Assembly (NCBI GenBank): GCA_023248815.1
Contig: JAHFDV010000010.1
Coordinates: 1-34,930, forward strand
DNA length: 34,930 bases
Direction: 5' to 3'
From: Myxococcales bacterium
GTDB lineage: Bacteria; Myxococcota_A; Polyangia; Polyangiales; Polyangiaceae
This document shows positions 26,265 through 32,764 of the stretch, piece after piece; position 1 is the first letter of the stretch; every line of letters starts with the position of its first letter. Made by a program: the position numbers and the translations under genes. Under the pieces are notes generated by a model. It had not been told where the DNA came from and did no database searches. It saw only the letters and a list, made by a program, of their open reading frames with translations.

Positions 26265-26279
26265 ATTGCGAATGCTCGT

Positions 26280-26300
26280 GATCCTTTTCTGAAAGGGATC
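26280..26300. other. Hairpin after the ECF operon, first of two
   Basis: GATCCTTTT-CTG-AAAGGGATC forms a 9-pair stem with a 3-base loop, 15 bases after the Kazal lipoprotein stop. It has no T-run of its own and may protect the transcript's 3' end. Confidence 0.55.
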
Positions 26301-26313
26301 CCACGATCTGTTC

Positions 26314-26355
26314 GAGGGCTCTCTCGTCCCCCCCAGAGAGCCCTCATTTCTTTCT
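26314..26355 (+). terminator. Intrinsic terminator of the ECF operon
   Basis: A perfect 11-pair stem, GAGGGCTCTCT with AGAGAGCCCTC, around a C-rich loop is followed by ATTTCTTTCTT. It is a strong terminator for the sigma/anti-sigma/barrel/Kazal operon. Confidence 0.85.
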
Positions 26356-26627
26356 TCACGACTGGAGCCATCCCCCAACATGGCGCCTTTACGCATGGCG
26401 TCCCGGAGTACGCGGCGTTCGGCCAACCCGACACGACGAACGCGGTCGACAACGTCGTAGGCAACGAAGACCTCGAGACCATTCACACGCGAGACGAGTC
26501 GTCAGGGCGACGGCGCAATGCTCGCTTGGAAGCGCCTCGTCGTTTCCGTGTGATCCGCGAAGGTAGAGACGCTCCGGCCAGTGTCGCAATGTGTGTGCGT
26601 ACGCTAGCGGTTTCGAGCGTGGTGTGA
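26346..26627 (+). pseudogene. Possible gene remnant in the 513-base gap
   Basis: Between the operon terminator and the next promoter there is no complete gene. One plus-strand frame stays open from before 26343 to a TGA at 26625. Its first ~45 codons end almost always in G or C and read as a balanced protein (GAFTHGVPEYAAFGQPDTT, then VDNVVGNEDLETI) rather than the Arg-rich text of shadow frames. No in-frame start or ribosome site is present, and after about 26500 the frame turns Arg-rich. It may be a decayed fragment; I cannot name the family. Confidence 0.25.
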
Positions 26628-26702
26628 CGAAAGCGCGCGCTCGCCACACCGGGTACTCTGCACGGATCTAGACTTTTCGAGCACTTGCGAGAGTGCAAAT
26701 GT

Positions 26703-26718
26703 TGGCATCGGGGTTGCT
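26703..26718 (+). promoter_or_regulatory. Sigma-54-type -24/-12 promoter
   Basis: TGGCATCGGGGTTGCT fits the sigma-54 consensus TGGCACG-N4-TTGCW with two mismatches. The invariant GG and GC pairs are at the required distance. The expected start of transcription is about 26729, some 50 bases before the ATG at 26778. An enhancer-binding protein of the right class is encoded at 19715-21037, though its target sites are unknown. Confidence 0.6.
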
Positions 26719-26777
26719 CTTCAATTGTTGCAGGAAGAGAGCGGATCACTCGCTCCCATTCCCGGAAGAGGCCAAAG

Positions 26778-27065
26778 ATGAGTAACCCAACAGCCGGCAA
26801 GAAGCATGGTTCGACCGTTTCTCTAGGTTCACTCGCTCGCGTCACGCGCGAAGAAGCAACGAGATACGTTGCAGCGCATGGCGGTGAAGAGCTCGATGCA
26901 GCGATCGCACTCGCGGTCGATCGCAACCTGCTCGAGGGTACTTCTGGCGAACCAGATGACGCGGACGTCCACCAAGCGCTCTACCTGCTTCGTAAGGCAT
27001 TGGGCGAAGACGCCCCGAGCTTCGACACCATGCGTGTCGAACTGCGTCACCGTCGCGCCGCCTAG
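26778..27065 (+). CDS. Small hypothetical protein downstream of sigma-54 promoter
   Basis: A 95-residue soluble, mainly helical protein. The ATG has GGAAGAGG upstream. After a polar start (MSNPTAGKKHGS) come TREEATRYVAAHGGEELDAAIALAVDRNLLEG and DDADVHQALYLLRKALGEDAPSFD; the second half, ending RVELRHRRAA, is amphipathic. There is no signal peptide, membrane segment or cysteine. I recognise no family. Its position directly behind a sigma-54-like promoter suggests conditional expression. The next gene starts 95 bases downstream. Confidence 0.6.
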   Translation: MSNPTAGKKHGSTVSLGSLARVTREEATRYVAAHGGEELDAAIALAVDRNLLEGTSGEPDDADVHQALYLLRKALGEDAPSFDTMRVELRHRRAA

Positions 27066-27160
27066 TCGCGCCGAATAGTCGTTCCGTACGGTCGATCGCG
27101 TACGACCCGATCCCCCTCCGAATTTGCCCAGCTCGAGACTTCGGGCTTAGGTTCGGAGGC

Positions 27161-27523
27161 ATGAAGATCGACGTTCACGCCGAAGGTCCGCTCACGAGTG
27201 CAAGGCAAAATCTCGCTACGCTTTTGGTGCGAGAAACGCTTCAGCCGGTCGAAGAAGACATTCGCTCGGTGTCCGTGCGAGTTCCTTCTCGGCAAGAACG
27301 AAGCGCGCGCCTCTCATTCGAAGTCGAGGTCGAGCTGTTCGATGGTCGAAAGTTCAACGGGCTGGCCGCGGACGACGTCATCGCGGACGGAATCGAACAT
27401 GCGCTCCACGCCGCACGTCGAGGCGCCTATCGGATGCTCGGTCGCCCGCTTCCAGAACGTATCTCCGTAAACGATCGCGTGACCGAAGACGTGTCGCATT
27501 TCGATCGTCGCAAGAGTGCCTGA
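27161..27523 (+). CDS. Small protein, possibly HPF/RaiA-like
   Basis: A 120-residue protein with a good GGAGG-type ribosome site before the ATG. The order of predicted elements is strand (MKIDVHAEG), helix (SARQNLATLLVRETLQPVEE), two or three strands (IRSVSVRVPSR, ARLSFEVEVELFDG, RKFNGLAADD), then a long helix (VIADGIEHALHAARRGAYRML). That topology and the EV-x-L-x-DG-to-helix transition recall ribosome hibernation factors (HPF/RaiA), but I see no decisive signature. Its neighbour, 17 bases downstream, is a GreA/GreB-like gene, which would suit a stress or stationary-phase unit. Function is unproven. Confidence 0.55.
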   Translation: MKIDVHAEGPLTSARQNLATLLVRETLQPVEEDIRSVSVRVPSRQERSARLSFEVEVELFDGRKFNGLAADDVIADGIEHALHAARRGAYRMLGRPLPERISVNDRVTEDVSHFDRRKSA

Positions 27524-27540
27524 GCGCTAGAACGCTCTTC

Positions 27541-28044
27541 GTGGACGATAAAAAGGCACGCATCGCCGAGAAGAGGCGATTGATCGACGCCATTCGTGAA
27601 GCTCTCACGACCGAACGCGTCGAGAGCGCACGGCTCGCGAAAGATGCGGCCAACGCAGCGACGCACGAAGAAGCGCGCTCCGAGGGCGACAAGGACACGC
27701 GCGCGACCGAGGCCTCTTACATTGCGCGAGGCCAAGCAGAACGCGTCCACGTGATCGATCAAACGCTGCTGCAGCTCGGCGGTCTCGAGTGTCGCGCTTT
27801 TGGATCCGAAGATCGTATCGCCATCACTGCCGTCATCGATGTCGAGCAAGAGCCGAAGACTGCGCGCTACTTCCTTCTCCCCTCGGGCGGCGGGATGAAG
27901 CTCACGTTCGAAGGGGAACCCATCACGACGCTCGCCACGTCGAGTCCCCTCGGCAGAGCGCTCATCGGTCTAACGGAAGGCGAAGAAGCCGAGGTGCAAT
28001 CCCCGCAAGGTCTCAAGATTCACGCAATCTTGAAGGTGCGCTGA
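27541..28044 (+). CDS. GreA/GreB-like protein
   Basis: A 167-residue protein with the two-part plan of transcript cleavage factors. The N-terminal ~75 residues form a helical hairpin (MDDKKARIAEKRRLIDAIRE, then EARSEGDKDTRATEASYIARGQAERV). The C-terminal part resembles the Gre FKBP-like domain (LLPSGGGMKL, SSPLGRALIGLTEGEEAEVQSPQGLK), matching the SPLGRALLGK-x-GDEV pattern of GreA. The tip of the hairpin has acidic residues (EGDKD), but whether they act like the Gre tip pair is unclear. The start is GTG. It may be a paralogue that binds the RNA polymerase secondary channel without cleavage activity. Confidence 0.75.
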   Translation: MDDKKARIAEKRRLIDAIREALTTERVESARLAKDAANAATHEEARSEGDKDTRATEASYIARGQAERVHVIDQTLLQLGGLECRAFGSEDRIAITAVIDVEQEPKTARYFLLPSGGGMKLTFEGEPITTLATSSPLGRALIGLTEGEEAEVQSPQGLKIHAILKVR

Positions 28045-28059
28045 GCGCGGCCCGCCTCC

Positions 28060-28384
28060 TGCGTCCCGTTATGGGTTGAAAACGTCGCCGACCCGGCGAA
28101 CGAAGGTTCCCAAGAAAATATGCTTCTCTCGGGGACGGAGCTCTACCCGATGAGCCGGACCATCCGACCCCTCGCCCCCCACCGCGAACGATGTTCGCTC
28201 AAGACATAGAGGGGGTCGGCATGCGTCCCGTTATGGGTTGAAAACGTCCCCGGCCTGGCGAACGAAAGTTCGCCCAAGGACATATGAATCTCTTTGGGGA
28301 CAGGCTTTTGCCCATCGGGCGGGACCATCCGACCCTCGCCCCGTCGGGGGGTCGGCATGCGTCCCGTTATGGGTTGAAAACGTC
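28060..28384. repeat. Three-copy degenerate direct repeat (units about 136-162 bases)
   Basis: The ~320-base region between the GreA-like gene and the lipoprotein gene is filled by a repeat. An identical 27-base core containing TTATGGGTTGAAAACGTC begins at 28060, 28222 and 28358. Copies 1 and 2 continue with roughly three-quarters identity (including GGACCATCCGACCC and, before copies 2 and 3, GGGTCGGCATGCG); copy 3 stops after the core because the lipoprotein gene starts there. Hairpins occur within units: GGCGAAC-GAAA-GTTCGCC in copy 2 and GCGAAC-GAT-GTTCGC in copy 1. On the minus strand each core can be read as GDVFNP-stop, and in copy 3 this is the actual end of the lipoprotein. Confidence 0.85.
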
Positions 28385-29269
28385 CCCTGATTCCGTCGGC
28401 TTGGGCTTCGGCTTTGGCTTCTCCGTCGCAGGCTTCGGATCAGACGATGATGTCGAAGTGGCCGCGGGCTTCGGCTTTGGCTTCGGCGGATCGGCTTTGG
28501 GCGTGTCCGACTTCGGCGTGCCCGTGTCGTCGCCTTTCGGACGATCCATCTTTTTGGGGCGACGAGCATCGCGGCGATCGACGTCGCCCTTTACCGCGCG
28601 CTGGAGATCGAACACGAAGTCTTCGGCTTCGCGCGCGGAGAGCTGTGCGCGCTTGCCGAACGAACCGAGGATTTCGAGCGACGCACGGAGCTCGTTGCGG
28701 ACGTCCGTGGGAACGCGTCCGCCTTCTTTGGCGAAGTCTTCGCGGATATGCGGCTCGAGCTCGCTCCCCGAGTGCGCGAGCTCGTCGGCGTGCGTCGGCA
28801 CTTGTTTCAACGTTTTCGCGCGAAGGAGCTCCGAGTGCGCGCAGCGCTCGATTGCGCGGAAGAGCGTGCGAGCCGGCTCGGTCGCCTTGCCAGGGTAGGC
28901 GGCGACGAGGCTCACGTTTTCTCCGAGGACGTCGAGACGCGTCGCTCCCACTTCTTTGTGGTTGAGCATCTGCTCGTACGTCATCTGAATGAGCGTCACG
29001 TCCGCGGCGTCCGAAGGAACCTTCAACGCTTCACCGAGCGACTTGCACGAAGCGCGACGCTCGTCGTTCCACGTGCCGGCCGAGGTCTGGAGCTCGTGAA
29101 CCTGACGAAAGTAGGCGTCGTAGCGGGCGTTGCCCGTCTCGAATAGCTCGCCGTTCTTCACGTGCGCCTTACTCGAGAAAAGACTGCACCCCGAGAGGGC
29201 GAGGGAGGCGCCGAGAACCGTGGCGAGTAGGAACTGCCGTGAGAACGATGGCATCGAACGAAGGAGCAT
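28367..29269 (-). CDS. Lipoprotein with Pro/Lys-rich C-terminal tail
   Basis: A 300-residue lipoprotein with lipobox LSGC (Cys28). Residues ~30-220 are a helical domain with two cysteines (RASCKS, IERCAHSEL) and no recognised family. From about 225 the chain is Lys/Pro/Asp-rich and low-complexity (PKPKPKP repeats), probably disordered or cell-wall-spanning. The final residues GDVFNP and the stop codon lie inside copy 3 of the adjacent repeat. The start is the ATG at 29269, or the one at 29254. It begins 4 bases after the upstream GYF gene stop, so the two are cotranscribed and possibly coupled. Confidence 0.75.
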   Translation of the reverse strand: MLLRSMPSFSRQFLLATVLGASLALSGCSLFSSKAHVKNGELFETGNARYDAYFRQVHELQTSAGTWNDERRASCKSLGEALKVPSDAADVTLIQMTYEQMLNHKEVGATRLDVLGENVSLVAAYPGKATEPARTLFRAIERCAHSELLRAKTLKQVPTHADELAHSGSELEPHIREDFAKEGGRVPTDVRNELRASLEILGSFGKRAQLSAREAEDFVFDLQRAVKGDVDRRDARRPKKMDRPKGDDTGTPKSDTPKADPPKPKPKPAATSTSSSDPKPATEKPKPKPKPTESGDVFNP

Positions 29270-29273
29270 ACCG

Positions 29274-31952
29274 CTAGTTGGTTCCGCAGGTCACGCCGGT
29301 GAGCACGACATCGAGAACTTTGCCGCTGCCCGAGAGGAACGCGACGACGCCACGACCGTTCGCGCCGACCGCAGCTTGCGGCTGGCCCGCGTTTTCATCC
29401 GCAGAAGAAAGCGTGAGCGGCTCTCCGAGCGCTGCGCCCGTCTCCGAGAGCGTGATCCCGCGGACGGCGTGCGATTGACCCTGCCCCTCGGTCCATGTGA
29501 GGAGGAACCGGCCATCGCCGAGCGAAGCCACGCTGGGTGACAAGTACGGGGCGCCAGGGCCTCCCGCGGGCGGCATGAACGTCGTTGTCGCCTCGCCAGA
29601 TGCGCTCGAGCGAAGGAGACGAAGATTCCATCCACTCTCGAGCTGCTCCGCCCAGACGAGAACGAGTGAGCCCTTGCTCACGGCAATCGACGGTGAACCG
29701 ACTTTGGACCCGATGGGCTCGCTCGACTTCAGTCCGCCGTCGAGCGAAGGAGCGCCATCGACGTTCTTTGCGCGTGCATAATACACTTTACCGCTACGGC
29801 GAAACGCGAGCGCCCATTCGTCGCCATTGGGCGCGACACGGAGCGCTTCGAGGGGAGCTTCGCCTTCGAGGGGAGCGAGGGGCGTGATGCCATCACTGCC
29901 CTTTTTTACGGCCACGAGCTGGCCGTCCTTCATCCCGAAGTCGGTGGTTCCGAACGTTGCCGTGCGATGTCCGGTGACACCGGCGATGTCGCCATCGAGA
30001 GCGGCTTTGACCCGGCCATTTTCCGCAACGAGCGGGATGACCCGACCGAACGGCGACGCCGAGCGCTTGCGATCGGGAGGAAGCTTGAGTGTAAGTCCAT
30101 CGAGAATGCGAACGGCTTGGCCCTCTTTTTCGGAAACGGCATAGCCGAGGCCGAAGTTGCCATTGCGTTCCGCGATTTCTACGCCCAAAGCTACGAGCGC
30201 GCGTGCGTTCGTCTTCGTCGGCTCCCCGGTAACCGTGCAGGGATTGGTCGCGCCCGGTGTCGACGGGGGAGGGACGTTGGCAGAGGCGACGGTAGCCGCA
30301 CTCGGCGCCGCGCTGACGACGGGCTTCGCGGTAGTGGTCGCGCTCTCGCGTGAAGCTTTCGTGTTCGATTCGTTGATGACCGTTCGATCGGAAGGCGTAC
30401 CGACGAGGCTGGCGATTCCCGCGATGCCGAGAACGCCGAGCAGGCCGATCGAGAGAGCGACGACGGGCACGACCGCGTCTGGGCGTTTTTCGCGAAGCGT
30501 GCGCAGCGGTGGAATCTTGTCGACGAAGGGATCGAGCCGATCGCGAAGCGACGGATTCTTCGGAATCGACGGCTCGGCGTCGACCGAAAAGACGCGCTTT
30601 GCGGGCGGCATCGTCGGATGATTTCGGCGCGCGCCGTCATCGCCGGACGCGGCACCGGCATCTTCACCACCGGGCGCGGTATCGACGTCGTCGAACTTGC
30701 CGCTCCCGCTCGACGTCGGAATAGCGTCCATTTTCACGGTATCGGACGCGTCGGTCTTCGTCGCTGGCATGCCGACCAACGTTCCCGTGCTGCCCTTCAA
30801 CGCGGGATCGCTCGCGATCGCAGGGACGGGAGAGCTCGAGCTCGAAGGAGTGGGATCAGAAATGAGCGAACCGCTCGACTCGGGCGAGAGCTTCACCGAA
30901 GAAGGGGTGGGCGACGCAATCAGCGAGCTGCGCTTCACGGGAACGGGTGGCGGAAGAGAACGCATCTTCACCGTCGCGACGGGTTGGCCTGCGACGGGAG
31001 GAATCGATCGCTTCGGTGGCACGGGCGGAGGCGTCGACGCGCGTCCGCCGGAGCGCCGCGGTTGCGGATCACTCTCGAGATCGTCGACCTCGAAGAGATC
31101 GCCCGCGCCGATACGTTCCTCTTCGGGACTCCCCATGCGAGCCGCTCCTTCACCCCAGGGCGGCGGCCGGGTGATCGCGTTTTTCTCGGCGACGGGGGAC
31201 GTGGCGGGAGCAGGAACGACGATCGGCGACGAGGGCGAGGTGCCATCTTTCGTGACGATCGGAAGAGGAGCGGGCGGCTGCCCACCTTCACCAAAGATGA
31301 GCGTCGAACGCACGCCTTTTTCGAGCGCTTCCGGCGGAACTTCGGGCAGCTTGAGCGTGGAAAGCGGTTTCCCCGTCACCGTCGCGGGGGGCATCGGCGG
31401 AACCGTGATGGGGCTTCCACCGGTGGCGGCCGAGGGCGGCGTCGGCGCGCGCGAAAGAGCCTCCATCGCGGTCGGAGGAGGAGGGGTCGGAGGCATCACG
31501 ATCGCGGTATCCGCATTCGAAGGAGGCGGCGCGGGTCCTGGAAGCGTGCGCTTCACTTCGGATTCCATCTGCGGCTCGCCCCTTCCTTGCTGGGCGTACG
31601 GACCGACGCGGAACTCGCGGTACGTGTTGTCGGAGGCGACGTATTTCGGCGGCGGAGGTGGCTCTTCGCCGGCCATGGGAGTCTCCGAGTTCTTTCCCTC
31701 GAACTCGTTCTGCGCCTCCAAAACGAACATGGGCGGAGGCGGAATGTTCGGGACGAGCCCATTGGCGGCAGCGAGCGCGCTCGAGGAGAGCTCGGGCACG
31801 TCGAACGCGCTCTGCCACTCTTTCCAGCCTTGCCGCCAGACAGGCGCGTTCGGCGGAATCGCGCCGTTGGCGAGACCCGCGCGAAGTTCGTCCTCGCGAA
31901 CGAGTCGTTGTTGACCGTTTGGGTCGGCCCACCGCCACTCGAGATCTCTCAC
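29274..31952 (-). CDS. GYF_2-domain transmembrane protein with beta-propeller-like outer part
   Basis: An 892-residue protein. The N-terminal ~55 residues match the bacterial GYF_2 domain (WRWADPNG, LRAGLANGAIPPNAPVWRQG, KEWQSAF), a proline-rich-ligand-binding fold. Residues ~70-480 are disordered and very rich in Pro, Ser and Thr, with many PPP stretches that could be self-ligands or kinase targets. One membrane helix lies at ~493-517. The outer part (~580-892) has repeated strand-rich units (GDEWALAFRRSGKVYYARAK, GSLVLVWAEQLESGWNLRLL, DGRFLLTWTEGQGQSHAVRG, GRGVVAFLSGSGKVLDVVL) like a beta-propeller. The start is GTG, fixed by an in-frame TGA (the comF stop) just upstream. Middle gene of comF-GYF-lipoprotein. 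Confidence 0.8.
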   Translation of the reverse strand: MRDLEWRWADPNGQQRLVREDELRAGLANGAIPPNAPVWRQGWKEWQSAFDVPELSSSALAAANGLVPNIPPPPMFVLEAQNEFEGKNSETPMAGEEPPPPPKYVASDNTYREFRVGPYAQQGRGEPQMESEVKRTLPGPAPPPSNADTAIVMPPTPPPPTAMEALSRAPTPPSAATGGSPITVPPMPPATVTGKPLSTLKLPEVPPEALEKGVRSTLIFGEGGQPPAPLPIVTKDGTSPSSPIVVPAPATSPVAEKNAITRPPPWGEGAARMGSPEEERIGAGDLFEVDDLESDPQPRRSGGRASTPPPVPPKRSIPPVAGQPVATVKMRSLPPPVPVKRSSLIASPTPSSVKLSPESSGSLISDPTPSSSSSPVPAIASDPALKGSTGTLVGMPATKTDASDTVKMDAIPTSSGSGKFDDVDTAPGGEDAGAASGDDGARRNHPTMPPAKRVFSVDAEPSIPKNPSLRDRLDPFVDKIPPLRTLREKRPDAVVPVVALSIGLLGVLGIAGIASLVGTPSDRTVINESNTKASRESATTTAKPVVSAAPSAATVASANVPPPSTPGATNPCTVTGEPTKTNARALVALGVEIAERNGNFGLGYAVSEKEGQAVRILDGLTLKLPPDRKRSASPFGRVIPLVAENGRVKAALDGDIAGVTGHRTATFGTTDFGMKDGQLVAVKKGSDGITPLAPLEGEAPLEALRVAPNGDEWALAFRRSGKVYYARAKNVDGAPSLDGGLKSSEPIGSKVGSPSIAVSKGSLVLVWAEQLESGWNLRLLRSSASGEATTTFMPPAGGPGAPYLSPSVASLGDGRFLLTWTEGQGQSHAVRGITLSETGAALGEPLTLSSADENAGQPQAAVGANGRGVVAFLSGSGKVLDVVLTGVTCGTN

Positions 31953-31958
31953 CGGGCG

Positions 31959-32630
31959 TCATCTTACTCCACCGAGAAGGACGGGTGACATTGAATTTTT
32001 CCCGCTTCGCGCGAAGGCGAAGGAGCAAACTTCCTTCGCTCCAGCCGCTCGAAGCACGCGTTCTGCCTCCCTCAGGGTCGCATCGGTCGTTCGCACGTCG
32101 TCGAGGAGGAGAATCCGCCGCCCGCGCACTCTCGCTGCCTTTCTCACGGCGAATGACTCGTGCACGTTCAGGGTGCGCTCTTCGCGCCCCAGATTGGCTT
32201 GTGCCGGATCGTCGCGCGTGCGCCTGAGGAGGCGCTCCGCACGAATCGGATGATTGCGCGCGAGACGACTCGCGACGCGGGCCGCGAGGAGCGAAACGGT
32301 GTGATAGCCGCGTCGTCGGAGCTTTCTCGGATGCAGCGGGACCGACACGACGACGTCGAACCGCCCTCGTTCGAGCTCGAGGAAGGCGACGCTTGCAAAC
32401 ATCAATTCGGCGACGACGCGCGTGAGCTCGGCCTGCCCTCGATATTTCCACGCGCGCACGATGTCGGCGACGGGACCGCCGTAGAGAAACGCGGCGCCCT
32501 CTTCATCCATCTCGATCGCTCCTTCGCAACCTTCGCAAAGAAGAGCGAGCGGACGAATGTCCACACGGCAGGCGGGGCAGCGTGCCCCCGCGAAGAGCCA
32601 ACGAAGAAGAGCGCCGAGGGTCCCGAGCAT
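31959..32630 (-). CDS. comF: ComF-family phosphoribosyltransferase-like protein
   Basis: A 223-residue protein of the ComF/GntX family. An N-terminal zinc-binding pair of Cys motifs (CPACRVDIRPLALLCEGC) is followed by a type I phosphoribosyltransferase fold with YRGQAELTRVVAELM, VVSVPLHPRKLRRRGYHT, QANLGREERTLNV and the PRPP loop ILLLDDVRTTDATL. ComF is needed for DNA uptake during competence in some bacteria; the biochemical activity is not settled. I chose the ATG at 32630 (MLGTLGALLRW); the track start at 32708 adds 26 residues with no family match. The stop overlaps the region before the GYF gene, 6 bases from its GTG. Confidence 0.87.
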   Translation of the reverse strand: MLGTLGALLRWLFAGARCPACRVDIRPLALLCEGCEGAIEMDEEGAAFLYGGPVADIVRAWKYRGQAELTRVVAELMFASVAFLELERGRFDVVVSVPLHPRKLRRRGYHTVSLLAARVASRLARNHPIRAERLLRRTRDDPAQANLGREERTLNVHESFAVRKAARVRGRRILLLDDVRTTDATLREAERVLRAAGAKEVCSFAFARSGKNSMSPVLLGGVR

Positions 32631-32764
32631 GACCTTCGACGATGCGATCGCCGTGCCACTCACTCTACCTTTCGAGGCGCGGTGAATCAGCCCTTCCGAA
32701 GCGGCCAAACGTTGCGGAGGCTGGCCGTGGCCGCCGAATGCAAGGCCCAGAACGCTCGAGGGGG

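Noticed and set aside
28060-28384. Possible CRISPR array
   Set aside because: Only three cores, spaced 136-162 bases apart, and the intervening sequence is itself repeated rather than unique; no cas genes nearby.
30618-31988. Plus-strand ORFs of 456 and 405 aa opposite the GYF gene
   Set aside because: Gly/Arg- and Ser-rich shadows of the Pro-rich linker on the other strand; no starts with ribosome sites, no motifs.
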